From positions 82,501 to 107,500 of the forward strand of contig JACVTC010000030.1 of the NCBI GenBank assembly GCA_016946835.1: DNA of 25,000 nt, given 5' to 3'. The stretch's first letter is position 1. Each line of letters starts with the position of its first letter. The position numbers and the translations under genes are program-made. Below, one piece after another: positions 8,217-21,953 of the stretch. The DNA comes from Neocallimastix lanati (nom. inval.) (Eukaryota; Neocallimastigomycota; Neocallimastigomycetes; Neocallimastigales; Neocallimastigaceae). The notes under the pieces are model-generated. The model did no database searches. It was not told the origin of the DNA and worked only from the letters and a program-made list of their open reading frames with translations.

Positions 8217-8895
8217 AAATATATAATTTTAAAAATATTATTACTTATTTTATATTATTATTTTATTTTATTTTATTTTTATTTTTTTTATTTTTAATAT
8301 TTCGTATTATTTATTTATTTATTTATTTTTACATTAAAATCATTATAACATATATAAAATTTGAATAAAAAAATAATTATTACTATAATATTAGTAAAAT
8401 TGAATATAACAATAAACCAATACAATTTATATATATAGTTTTATTTTATGTTAAGGACATCATTATCAAATAATAATATAAATATAAATTATATTATGAT
8501 AATAATTAATTAAATATTCCTAATAATATTACTAATTACTAGAAAATAAGAATAAAAATATATGAATTTTTAACCCATTATATTATATATAAAAAGGAGG
8601 TATAAAAAGGTATATAAATTTATAATAATATATATAATCATGAATAGAAAAAAGACATTATTTCTTTATCGTATATTTATATATATACTATATTTAATCG
8701 TTTTGTAAATAGGTTAATTTTAATGATAAATGTAAAAAAAAAAAAAAAAAAAAATAAATAATACAACTTTTATGTATTTATAAACTTTTTATTTATTAAA
8801 AAAAAATTAGTTATTTCTTAACTTTTCTTTAATAAAAAATGTTAATTTTTTTTGTTATTTAATTTATATATTTATTAGTTGCAAATTTTTACAAG

Positions 8896-8926
<31 letters not shown>

Positions 8927-9051
8927 AATTTAAGGGTTTATAAAAATTATTAAAATTAATTAATTCTTAATTCTATTAAGAGGTTATAATGTAATTTTAA
9001 AAGATAAGCTTTTTTATTTTTGTTAATTTTTACATTAATGATAAACTTCAT
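8217..9051. other. Gene-free AT-rich region downstream of the Rab gene
   Basis: Simple-sequence DNA with TTTTA/TTTA tracts (about 8262-8330), an A-run at 8733-8753 and a T-run at about 8898-8921. The last 100 bp before 9052 should carry the Rab gene's 3' UTR. No gene recognised. Confidence 0.55.
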
Positions 9052-10300
<1,249 letters not shown>

Positions 10301-11956
10301 TTTTTCTATAATTACAGAAAATATATATATATAAGTATTTTTTTATTAATAATTTAAAATGTAAATAAAATAATATGATGATCTTTATTAATAATATATA
10401 TTCATTCAAAATTTATCTTTATTTATATATAAATTTTCAGTTTATATCAATATAATATATTCTATTTATTATTGTTTCGATAAATATTTTTAAAACAATT
10501 AATAATATTTTTTACAACAACATATGTATTTGTTTTATATGGTAAAAAGTTTATTTTTTTAAAAATTTCATGTTTTTTAATATTATATTTTTGCTTCTCA
10601 ATAATCAATATTCACATTTATTGTACATTTTTAGTATTTTTAAATTGTTTTATTTATTTTAATATTGATTTTCTTTATTATTATTTTTCTTCGATTTCAA
10701 AAAAATGTTTAATTCATTTTCTTTATTTATTTACATATACTGTGAAATCTATTTTTCTTTATTTTCTGTTTACTTTATTATTATTTTAAGCTTCTATTAT
10801 AATTTTTTATTATATTCTATTTATTTACTTGCTTGATTATTCATTGTTCAATCATAATTGGTATATGTATATTTATTTATTTATTTTTCTAAATTTACTT
10901 TATTTTCATTTTTCATTTATTTATTTATTTCGATTTGTAAGAATTCTTGTTTTATATATATAACAGAAAACAGTAATATAATATATTTATTTGTTTACTT
11001 TTTATAATGATTTCATAATAAAAATAAACAAAATTTTTATATTAAATTTTATCCTTTTAACATTAAATAATTATTACCTATGGAATATTATTTTCCCTTT
11101 TTTATTTTAATTTCTAAAAATAAAAAATTATTTCTTTTTTATTTATTCAAAATAATCTTTTTTGCTATAAAAAAAATTAGATGAATAGTATTAGCTTTTC
11201 TTTACTTTTTATGAATAAATAAATAAAAATTTTTATTTATAAAAATACAAAATAAAATTATTTATAGTAGTATGATATATTTTGTATTTAAATTAAGACG
11301 ATTAGATTAATAAAATAAAATAAAAACTAATTAAAATAAATTACATATAATAATTTAATTTAAATTAAAATTTACTATTTAAATGTTTTTTTTTTTTTTT
11401 TTTTTTTCTATATATGTATAATTCATTAATATATATAATGAAAATAATAATTAATAATTATATAATTATTATGAAATGAAATGAAATAATTAATAAAAGT
11501 ATTAAATAGAATAATCAACTTTTACAAATTGATATTAATATTAGTAAAAATAAATATAAATAAAACTACATTAATATATAATTTATATTGATGATACATT
11601 AATTACAAGCTCTTTATCATTCTTTTTTTTTATTTTGTAATCAATTATAATATTAAAATAATAAATGAATTTTAACAATGTAATTTAATGTATTTGTATG
11701 TTGGAAATAATTATAATGTAAATAAAATATTAATAATGTAATAATAAAATAATTAATGCATATATTTATATTATTGTATTTATTACTATATATTTTAATA
11801 TATATAAAAATATTAATAGTATAAATATATAAAATGATATATTTCCAAACCAGATTATAAACTTTATTAATTATAAAATCAAAACAATAATTTATGTATA
11901 TATTATTTAGTAATTAGTTATTATTTATTTGTTATAATTATTTATTAATAAATACT
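10301..11956. other. Gene-free AT-rich DNA upstream of the Rab gene
   Basis: The first few hundred bases must contain the Rab promoter and 5' UTR, but no distinct element can be singled out in this composition. Tracts of TTTATT and TTTA, and a T-run at about 11387-11407, are present. No coding frame or structured RNA was recognised. Confidence 0.55.
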
Positions 11957-12212
11957 TTTTTTTATTATTCAATTATTCAATTATTTATTTATTATTCAAT
12001 TATTTATTATTTATTTATTATTCATTATTTATTTATTATTTATTATTTATTTATTATTTATTTATTATTTATTTATTATTTATCATTTATTATTTATTTA
12101 TTATTTATTCATTATTTATTTATTATTTATTTATTATTTATTTATTATTTATTATTTATTTATTTATTATTTATTTATTATTTATTTATTATATATTATT
12201 TATTATTTATTA
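11957..12212. repeat. T-rich minisatellite (ATTTATT)n / (TTTA)n
   Basis: About 255 bp of mixed tetramer TTTA and heptamer ATTTATT units, with occasional interruptions (TATTCAATTA at the start, TATCATTTATT inside). On this strand the array is T-rich, the opposite polarity of the arrays at 14.5 and 19.8 kb. Confidence 0.9.
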
Positions 12213-12698
12213 ATATTCAGTTTTTATTGTTATTATAGAATTAATTATTAAATTATCATATGAAAAGTGGAAATAAATAATATATTATCTAATATACTTC
12301 ATATATTATAAAAATAAAAATAAAGAAACACTTAATAATAGAATCCACTAAAAAGAAAAGTATTGATCCATATATTATAATATATATAAAATTACTTATT
12401 TTGGCTGAAGTGTAGAATACATAATAATAATAAATATAATATTAAAAAAAACATAATATTAATAAATTTTTTAATTATTCATTTTTTTCTACTTCATCCT
12501 TTTAATAATACTTCAATTGTCAATTGTAATTAGTATTAAAATATTTAATTTATTTTATTTTGAAGTGCAAAATGAATAATTTTATTTTATTTTATTTTAT
12601 TTTATTTAATCTGTACTTTATATTCATAGTCTACTATTTAATTTTATGTTATTTTATATAATCTGTATTTATATATTTTATTTTATTTTATACTTATA

Positions 12699-12732
<34 letters not shown>

Positions 12733-14540
12733 AGTTTAAAACAAAGAAAGCATGGTAATTTATCAAAATTTGAATATTAAAGTGTATTAAGAATGAAATA
12801 TATAATTTAGAAATTTAAATGTATAGCATTATCAAATATAAATAAACTTTAAATAAATGATTTGAATTTTATTATTAAAAGATAAATTTTATAAAAAAAT
12901 AAAAAACTATATATATAATATATGATATAAAATTTATATATTTAAATATCCATATATTCATAATAATAGGAATGAATCACTTTTAAAAACTTTATATAAT
13001 AAAAATAAATTCAATTCTTATTATGAATATTAATATGTATATAAGGGTATTAAATTGTACTAATTAGGGTATATTACTCCATACTTTTAACTAAAGTTGT
13101 TTTACTTTTAGTCGTTTTATTTTTTATATTTATTATTTATAATAATAAAAGTATAATGAATCAAGTTACATGAAGACTCAACCTATTTAAATGAATAGTA
13201 ACTTTGAATGAATAATTATAAGTAAACTCATTATAATTTAAAATTTTTAAAACATAATTATAATATAAAAGGAAAGTTTTAAAATAAATGTTTGTTGCGG
13301 TCATTATTTTAATTATAAAACTTTTTTTTTTTTTAAAAAAAAAAATGCGGTTAACAATAAAGGGTTAGATTGAAATTCTTTTAACAAAGTAAATAGAGTG
13401 ATATTATTATAATTATTATACTTCCAATTTATTATAATATTCTTAAGTAGGAAAACATAATTAGAATGAAGTTGAAATAGAGATATAATTTGATTTCTCT
13501 CTCTCTATATATATATATAACTAACTTTAACATTTGTTTGTAAAATTTAAATATTCTTTCTTTTATATGAATAATAGAAATAGATAAAATTATAATGATA
13601 TTTTTGACTCTACTATGTTTATTTCTTTTTCATTAATAGTTTATTTAATACTTTAATTGTGAATAATTATAACAATACTATATAATAAATAATAATAACG
13701 CTAAGAGCAAAAAGAAATAATAATAATAAAAGATTGTATTTTTAATAATAATAAACGATTGTATTTATAATAATAATAAGATTATATTTATGATAATAAT
13801 AATAAAAAGATTGTATTTATAATAATAATAATGAAGCAAATGAAAATAAATCTATCATTATTAATTAATGAACTTCAACAACTAAAAATAATTAGGAAAA
13901 TTATAAAAAAAATAAGATTTTAAATATTATTTATAATCAGCATTTTAAATTATTATATATTGCAGTCAATTAAAATAAATAACAAACAATATAATAAATA
14001 AAAAGATAGCATTAAAAAAAAAAAAAAAATTAAAGTATTTCCTTTTTTAAACTAAATTTTTTAATTTCAAAATGAAATAAAATGAAATAACATGAAAATT
14101 GGTGACTTATTTCTGAAATATATTAATTACTATTTTATTTTAATATTGTTTTATATTAATTCAATTAAAACTAATAGAAAATACTTTATAATAATTAATA
14201 TATTAACAATATATTACATCTAATGTATATTTGCTAATTTAACGATAATTAATTTTAAAGTACATAAAAAGCTTTTCTTTAAAAATTGTAAAAAAAAAAA
14301 AAATAAAAGCCAACAATGGGAACAATAATTAATATATATTAATAATGTACAATAATATATATGCTAATGTATATTTAGTATATAACCACATATATTAAAT
14401 TTATTTATTATTTAGTATTTTATTTTTAGAATGACTTAAAATATATTAATTAATTATATTATTATTAATACTCAAAATTTGATTTACTACTATAGGAATA
14501 ATGGATGATTAAATGATATAAAATAATAAAGTATTAATGG
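12213..14540. other. Gene-free AT-rich intergenic DNA
   Basis: Contains (TTTTA)n tracts (12580-12608, 12678-12693), a TA microsatellite (12706-12729), a CT/TA tract (13495-13519), a T/A switch T12-13A11 (13322-13345) and a short tandem repeat at 13732-13832. No frame with protein-like composition and no RNA gene was recognised. Confidence 0.6.
13732..13832. repeat. Tandem repeat, 23-29-bp unit, four copies
   Basis: GATTGTATTTATAATAATAA or a close variant starts at 13732, 13757, 13780 and 13809. Unit length differs through changes in the number of TAA triplets and A residues, as expected of slippage. Confidence 0.75.
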
Positions 14541-14543
14541 TAA

Positions 14544-14602
<59 letters not shown>

Positions 14603-15293
14603 ATTAATTAATTAATTAATTAATAATAAATAATAAATAATAAATAATAAATAATAAATAATTAATAATAAATAATAAATAAATAATAAATAATAAATAA
14701 ATAATAAATAATAAATAAATAATAAATATAATTAAATAATAAATAATAAATAATAAATAAATAAATAAATAAATAAATAATAAATAATAAATAATAAATA
14801 ATAAATAATAAATTATAAATAATAAATAATAAATAATAAATAATAAATTATAAATAATAAATAATAAATAATAAATAATAAATAATAAATAATAAATAAT
14901 AAATAATAAATAATAAATAATTAATAATTAGTAATAAATAATAAATAATAAATAATTAAATAATAAATAATAAATAATAAATAATAAATAATAAATAATA
15001 AATAATAAATAATAAATAATAAATAATAAATAATAAATAATAAATAATAAATAATAAATAATAAATAATAAATGATAAATAATAAATAATAAATAATAAA
15101 TAATAAATAATAAATAATAAATAATTAAATAATAAATAATTAAATAATAAATAATAAATAATAAATAATTAAATAATAAATAATTAAATAATAAATAATA
15201 AATAATAAATAATAAATAATAAATAATAAATAATAAATAATAGATAATAAATAATAAATAAATAAATAATCAATAATTAATAATTAATAATTA
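14541..15293. repeat. Long A-rich minisatellite, mainly (AATAAAT)n
   Basis: The array opens with AAAT tetramers (about 14542-14602), passes through a short TTAA/AATT stretch (about 14602-14624), then runs for over 600 bp as the heptamer AATAAAT with scattered variants (AATTAAATAAT, AATTATAAAT, single G at 15073 and 15243). It ends in TAATTAATAATTAATA. Variant units recur at intervals, which suggests block duplication and not only single-unit slippage. Confidence 0.93.
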
Positions 15294-16720
15294 ATATTCT
15301 TTTTATTCCAATAATTACTATTTATTTTCACAATAATCTATAACAAAAAAAAAATAAGGAAAATTACATATATATAATAATGACTTATTCAAGATTACTA
15401 TTATATACATATAATTAAAATTTATTTTTTATCTAACAAGGAACTAATGATAATAACGAAGGTAATATGAAATTTTTATTACATAAATTTTTTTGTGAAA
15501 TTGTTTATATTTTTAGACATTTTTTCTTTCTAAATATATTAACAATTTTATTTTGTTTTAGCTATTTTTGTACTTACTAACATAAAATATCAATAATAGG
15601 AAGGAAATAATGAAAATACCAATACTACAAACACAACACAAAACAAAACAGGGAAAACAAAAATTAAAAGAATATTTTAAGAAAAATATTTATTAAAAAA
15701 AAATCTTTTCGAAGCTACTAATCTATAAATTAACTTAGATATATTTCAATTTTTTGCTTTTTTTCAAAGTATGTATATTCAAAAAGATATACTACTTCAA
15801 ATTAATGAAGTTTCATAAAGAACAAAAAAAAAAAAAAAAAAAAAAAAAAGGTATTATGTAAAAATATATATTAAAAAAAAGGTATTTGAAGCCTCAACAT
15901 TTTGTATTAATTTCTACTGTTCAAAGCCAATACTATGACATAGAAATATATTTAATGAATTAAATTTAAAATGCAGTTATATAACAATAAATGTGGACAA
16001 TAAAGTTTCAATCTAAATACAGAGAAAATGAAACAATAATTCCTAATTTAAGATATATTGATATAAACAATCATTTCATAAGAGATGAGATAGTTTATAA
16101 CTTTTAAAAAAAAAAAAAAATTATATAAAACTAAAAAATAACATAGACGGTGGATTTACTGAATATACTATAAGAAAAAAAAATATATATATATAAAAAG
16201 AAAGAATGGAAGAAAAGAAAGAAAGAAAAGAAAAAAATTTAAAATTTAAATGAAACTCTTCGTATTAATCTAGAAAACTCTAATATCCAGAATATTTATT
16301 AATTGATTTTTCTAAAATGAATATTTATTAATATTATGATAAGTCATATGATATTTATGTAAAACGTAATTTTTTTTATAAACAATATTTATTAAAAATT
16401 TTATTGGATATAATATAAAAATAAATAATATAAAAATATATAATAAAAAAAGAAATAAATTTAAATAAATAAATAAAAAAAAAAACAAAAAAAAAAAGAT
16501 AAAAAATTAATAATAACTGTTTAAAATTAAATTAATATTTTGAAATAATTAAACAAATGTAAATAATAATTATAATTTTTAATGATATATGAATGATAGT
16601 CACAATTTATATTAATTAAAATAAGATTACTGACTACTGTATTATTTGGATAGTTTGTTCATTTAATACTTTAAATGTATTTTTAAATACTTATACATAT
16701 ATTTATGTATAATGATAAAA
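15294..16720. other. Gene-free region downstream of the ankyrin gene
   Basis: Less repetitive than the arrays but with no convincing gene. It has a 26-nt A-run (15824-15849) and a purine-rich tract (AAGAAAG-type, 16197-16236). The patch at about 15540-15700 has mixed sequence, including a 28-codon frame from an ATG at about 15610, too short and featureless to call. The final 100 bp should hold the ankyrin gene's 3' UTR. Confidence 0.5.
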
Positions 16721-19443
16721 TTAATTTTTTTCAATTATTTTTTTAATCTTCTCATATATTTCTGTATTATATTTAAAATTATAATTTTTATTAATATCAT
16801 TAATTGTTTCATTTTTATGATTACGACTATGAAGGTTAGCACCGCATCTTACTAAATAATTCACTAATTGAAAATTACTGGCAATAACTGAATTAGCTAA
16901 AAGAGTATTTCCATCTTCATCTTTTAGATTACTATCGACATATTTAGGGATAATAATTTTTAATAAATTTAATTTACATTTTTGTATTAATAATTTTAAT
17001 AAATCACTTTTAAAAATGGCTATGTTACAAATTTTAAAATAGTCAAATAATTCAAAAATTATATTTTTATTTATAGAATCCATTAATGAAAAACAAAAAT
17101 TTACATCTTCAAAATCTGTATTAGAAGAATGTTCTATCAAAAATTTTATAATTTCTAAATCATCCATTTTAATGGCATATAATAATAATTTCATATTGTC
17201 TTCATAACGCATACTCGTATTAGTGTCATTAATTAAGCAATTAATTTTTGCTCCATTATTTACTAAAAGTTTGACGATTGGTAATGATTTCTTTTGAATT
17301 GCATAACCTAAAGGTGAATTTCCATTTCCACCTACAAAATTAACATTGGCTCTATTTTCAATTAGTAATTTAATTATAGGAAGTAAATTTTCTTCAATAG
17401 AATAAGCTAATGCTGACTTTCTATATCCATCAGGTTTATTAAGGTCAAAACCTTTATCAATAAGACTTTTTATCATTGATAATTTTTTTTCAATATTATA
17501 GTACCTACTTTTAATGATAACTGAAAAGGGGGTTTCAAGTTGACTATTAATTGTATACAATTTTAAGTTTCTATGATTTAATATCATATTAAATATTTTT
17601 ATATTATTAATTTTTAAAGAAATATCAAGGGCAGAATTAGAAAACTTATCTTCAAAATTAATATCAACATTATTTTTAATTAAATACTCAATTGTGGGGA
17701 TGTCTTCTTTGAGAATGGCATAAAATAAAAGTGTATTTTTAAAACCATCTTTTTCATTAATATCTGTTTTCTCAAGTAGTATTTTAAAAATATCGGTATA
17801 ATTTGATAGATATGCAAATACTAAGGGTGTAAAGACATTTTTTTGTATAGATATAGAATTGTCGATTTTATTAAATTCATTATGTTGCATTAATGATTCG
17901 AAATCTACCACTCTATTTTGATAAATACTTTCTCTTAACAGGGGTGAATAGTTATTATCAATACTACTTTTTTCAATTATTAAATTTTGTTTTAAAAAAT
18001 ATTTTATCATCATATAATTTCCAGAATATATTACATCCGTTAATAAAAAGTTATTATATTTATCTTTTTTATTACAATTAACACCATTTTCAAGTAAATA
18101 TTTAAATATTTCATCACATTTTATTTGACGCTTCCCATTAAAATAGTTACTAACGGGGGAATAGAGAGCTACCATAATAGCTTCATTCCCATCATTATCT
18201 CTATTGTTAATATCAAATTTTGATTTTAATTCTTCATTCTCCATTATACATTTAACTAAATTTATATCAGCTATCTGAATAGCTACATTTAATATTAGAA
18301 TTAGAAAGGTACTATTACAATTTTTAATATTTGTTACATCAATATGATTATCATTTATACTAGGGACTTTTAATATTATATTTTTGATTATATATTTTAA
18401 AATGGATACGTTTCCATATATTCTTGTATGAATCAATACTTTTTCAAAATTAATAGAACTTAAATCATACGAACGTTTTATTAACAATTCAGTAAGTAAT
18501 TCCAGTTGCCTACTATCATCTTTCTTTTGACAACTTAAATCTGTATATATTTTTTCAAAATCAAATTTTTCAAGATTTAAATTTTTATAGCTTAATATTT
18601 TTTCCATAAGTTCATAATTACTGAAAATAACAGCTTTTTCTAATAATTTATATTTATAAATAATTTCTAAAATTACTTTTTCATCACGACTATCATAATC
18701 AAGAAGAGTTTTAGTAACATTACAACGTCCCCATTTAATAGAAGTATCATATAAACAATCATCCATATAAATCTTATTTTTTTCCTCATCTATTAATTCC
18801 TTAAGCTTTTCATTAGATAATGGAATTTTATTTTTATAAAAAGAAGTAAAACGTAAGATAAAATCATTATCAAAAATGTAATGCTTAAAGATAATGTTTA
18901 ATAAATTTTCCTTTTTATTTATTAGTTTATTTAATAAATCTAAAGTTATATTTGAAATATCAAAATTTCTATTTAATATATATTTTAGTATTTTATCATC
19001 ACATTGTTTATTTAAACTATTAATAATATTCATATTATTATTAATATTGTTACTATTAATTTTATAATTTATGTTGGCTCCTTGCTTAATTAAATAGTCT
19101 GCTATTTTAAATTTGTATTTTGAAATTGCAGTAAAAAGGGGTGGTTCTTGAATTATACTTCTTGGATATATATAATTTAAATTTTCATATGGACAATGTT
19201 TAATAATAAAATTAATTAATTTAACATTATCATAGCTGTCATAATATATTCCTTCCTTTTTATTATTATTACTAATTGAATTAATTGTAAAATTTAATAA
19301 ATCAAAATTTTCATTATTTATATTTTTCAGATCTATATTGTTTTCTTTAATATAATTTTCTAATTCCATTAATACATTATACTTGTTTTTATTATATTGA
19401 TTAATTAAGTCTACTATATGCTTTCTTTCTTTTTCAAATGAAT

Positions 19444-19447
<4 letters not shown>
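16721..19447 (-). CDS. Large ankyrin-repeat protein (908 aa)
   Basis: Intronless frame from ATG at 19447 to a stop at 16721. Ankyrin repeats act as protein-binding scaffolds; the partner is unknown. Recognisable repeats, with the typical TPL-A-x-LL-GA-hN spacing, are at about residues 102-130, 419-456, 538-566, 570-600, 604-635, 676-705, 709-740, 752-782 and 846-876; examples are SPLGYAIQKKSLPIVKLLVN and NGAKIN. Residues 150-410 keep the same helical rhythm in a degenerate form. No signal peptide, membrane segment or second domain is seen. The protein is very rich in Asn, Ile, Lys and Leu, matching AT-biased codon use. Multi-repeat ankyrin proteins of this kind are abundant in gut-fungal genomes; function there is not established. 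The start follows a 34-nt poly(A) stretch directly, and no earlier ATG in frame is possible. Confidence 0.88.

Positions 19448-19481
<34 letters not shown>
19448..19481 (-). promoter_or_regulatory. Poly(A) leader abutting the ankyrin start codon
   Basis: Thirty-four T residues on the plus strand give, in the minus-strand transcript, an unbroken A34 directly joined to the ATG. If it lies in the 5' UTR, the start has an all-A, unstructured context. Poly(A) leaders can bind poly(A)-binding protein and change initiation efficiency in yeast; that role here is inference. The run could also act only as a nucleosome-excluding promoter tract. Confidence 0.5.
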
Positions 19482-19482
<1 letters not shown>

Positions 19483-19796
19483 TTTTATTATATCAATTTT
19501 AATTAAGATTTAATAATAACAGCAATAGTAATAATGATAATATAAATGTATTAATATAATCTACATACATTTTACTAGTTTTGATGATTTATTTTTAAAA
19601 ATTTTGGAATTTTTTTTAAAAAAAAATAGAAAAAATTATAAAAAAATTTTTACAAAATTAATTAAAAATAGATTAAATAATTATATCAAAACAAATTACA
19701 AATAAACAAACTTTAATCATTATTAATTATTTTATTTTATTTTATTTTATTACATGAATCAAATAAATTTATATGTAAAATATTTATATATAATAA
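19482..19796. other. Putative promoter region of the ankyrin gene
   Basis: AT-rich DNA with A/T homopolymers near 19611-19660 and TTTTA repeats at 19730-19750. No TATA element can be singled out from the background. Confidence 0.35.
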
Positions 19797-20393
19797 TACA
19801 AATAATAAATAATAAATAATAAATAATAAATAATATATAATAAATAATAAATAATATATAGTAAATAATAAATAATAAATAATGAATAATAAATAATAAA
19901 TAATAAATAATAAATAATAAATAATAAATAATAAATAATAAGTAATAAATAATAAATAATAAATAATAAATAATGAATAATGAATAATAAATAATAAATA
20001 ATAAATAATAAATAATAAATAATAAATAATAAATAATAAATAATAAATAATAAATAATAAATAATAAATAATAAATAATAAATAATAAATAATAAATAAT
20101 AAATAATAAATAATAAATAATAAATAATAAATAATAAATAATAAATAATAATAATAATAATAAATAATAAATAATAAATAATAAGTAATAAATAATAAAT
20201 AATAAGTAATAAATAATAAATAATAAATAATAAATAATGAATAATGAATAATAAATAATAAATAATAAATAATAAATAATAAATAATAAATAATAAATAA
20301 TAAATAATAAATAATAAATAATAAATAATAAATAATAAATAATAAATAATTAATAAATAATAAATAATAAATAATAAATAATAAATAATATAT
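19797..20393. repeat. A-rich minisatellite (AATAAAT)n
   Basis: About 600 bp of the heptamer AATAAAT with occasional variants (AATATAT, AATGAAT, AGTAAAT, and a (AAT)n stretch near 20147-20163). Because seven bases times three is 21, the minus strand stays open and reads as a seven-residue repeat (YYLLFII), which is an artefact and not a gene. The array lies 0.35-0.95 kb upstream of the ankyrin start. Confidence 0.93.
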
Positions 20394-20900
20394 AATTGAA
20401 TAATAAACATTGAACCAATAATGAATTATAATAATTAATCAAAAAGAATAATATTTAAAATTCAAAATTATATATTTGAAAAAGGAATAAATTTATGGAA
20501 TAATCATTAGTTTTGTTGTAAATTATTTTAAATATTAAATAAAATAATATTATAAATGAATATGTTATTATAATAATATGCACATTTTGATAATTGTAAA
20601 GTAAATATTTGATAATAACACTTAAAAGATATATGTATAAAAAGATATATGTATATTCTTTGAAAAATAATTTATTAAATAAGTATAAATATTGTATATT
20701 TATACTTATTTTTTATATTGTTTGTATTTTTACTTAAATATATGAATGAAGCTTTCTGAATATATCATCAGAAATATATAAAGTTTATGGTTCAATTTTT
20801 TTTTTTTTTTTTTTTACAGAAGCAATTATTACGAACTTTAAACTATATTTATTTATTCATGTAATTAATATAGTGACTATCTGAAAGAAATTATAATTTT
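20394..20900. other. Gene-free AT-rich region with a perfect hairpin
   Basis: Contains a direct repeat AAAGATATATGTATA in two copies (about 20626 and 20641) followed by a perfect 15-bp hairpin listed separately, and a T-run near 20798-20814. No gene recognised. Confidence 0.5.
20677..20711. repeat. Perfect 15-bp hairpin
   Basis: Arms AAATAAGTATAAATA minus one base offset (20677-20691) and its exact complement (20697-20711) around the 5-nt loop TTGTA. The stem core is AATAAGTATAAATA. It could be chance in AT-rich DNA, a small fold-back remnant, or a transcript-end structure. Confidence 0.7.
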
Positions 20901-21060
20901 CTCCTTCAGAGGAATTGACCCCGCTGGCCAGCGATGACGCTCCTGGTTAGTTTACGCTTATATTTTTATTTTTTACCGTCGAAATAGCAATCCTTATGGT
21001 TCAATAGTATTTCTTATTTCGAATTTCTATATAAAAGGTATAGAGCAAATATAAGTAGAG
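20901..21060. other. Isolated GC-richer block, unknown function
   Basis: Strikingly mixed sequence in an AT desert, including TGACCCCGCTGGCCAGCG with a perfect 12-bp palindrome CGCTGGCCAGCG (20922-20933), then GATGACGCTCCTGGTTAG and ACCGTCGAAATAGCAATCC. A small stem TCCT-TCAG-AGGA lies at about 20902-20913. A TATA-like TATATAAAAGG follows at about 21028-21038. No open frame longer than a few dozen codons crosses it. Candidates are a small structured RNA, a promoter or enhancer, or the relic of a transposon or gene. It does not match tRNA, 5S, or the diagnostic parts of U1, U2, U4, U5 or U6 that I can recall. Confidence 0.4.
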
Positions 21061-21953
21061 AGGATCAAGTAATGAATCAAAAAAGATTGAAGTATAATAA
21101 TAATTTAGATTTTATATTAAATTAAAAAAAAAAAAAAAAAAAAAAAAGATATGTTTTGTATCAATCAATAATACAATTTTTTTTTTATTTACATTAAAAA
21201 AAAAAAAGATTGATAAAACAACACAAACAACAAATTTCAAAATAAATTAGTTAAAAAAATTAGCTATTAAAACATTAATTATTCATGACATTAATTATTC
21301 ATGATTATTTAATAATTTGAATAAATGAAAATTGATATTTATTTAAAATGAATTTTGTTTTTTTATATTTTAAGAATATAAATAAAAGAAAAATTATATT
21401 AAAGTTTTTAAGATCATTTAAATTTTGGAAAAAAAAATAATTTATTATATCAATATGAATAATAAAATATTTTTCTTTAAAACATTTAAATAATATATTG
21501 TGATATTTTATATTTATGTAATATTACATTACAATGATAAAAAAAATATGGATAAAAATATAAATATAAATATAAATATATATATATATATAATTATATA
21601 AAATATTATTATATAATTAATCAAAAAATATTATTTGAATAAATGATAATATGAAAAAAAATTTGTATTATTATGCATTGAAGTGTATACATCAAAGAAT
21701 TTTTTTTTTTTTAAATTATTTACATCTAAAATTTTTATTTATTTAAATATATATATATATTTAATGAATTGAATATTTGAACTTCTGCATTATTATGCTA
21801 TTATATATAAATTTTCAAATATGAATTGCGTCTTTAATAAACTTGGTTGATATATATTTTAATTTGATTTTTTTTTTTTTTTTTTTTTGAAGTTTTGAAA
21901 TTTTTTTTTTTTATTTACATTCAGTAGACAATTCCTTTTTTGTAGTTTTATAT
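21061..21953. other. Gene-free region downstream of the scaffoldin-like gene
   Basis: AT-rich, with A-runs at about 21123-21147, T-runs at about 21868-21888 and 21902-21912, and a small direct repeat ACATTAATTATTCATGA (about 21270 and 21288). The part next to 21953 should carry the scaffoldin-like gene's 3' UTR. No gene recognised. Confidence 0.5.

Noticed and set aside
14541-15293. CRISPR array
   Set aside because: The units are contiguous heptamers without unique spacers, in a eukaryotic setting; this is a minisatellite.
17893-18081. 62-codon plus-strand frame
   Set aside because: Antisense shadow of the ankyrin gene.
19784-20410. 208-codon minus-strand frame of hydrophobic seven-residue repeats
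   Set aside because: It is the heptamer minisatellite read in frame; a 7-nt unit without stops stays open and gives a seven-residue repeat.
20901-21060. U6, U4 or U1 snRNA
   Set aside because: Short look-alikes only (ACCCCGC, GATGACGC, GGGGTCAAT). The diagnostic 5' ends, Sm site and stem order were not found.
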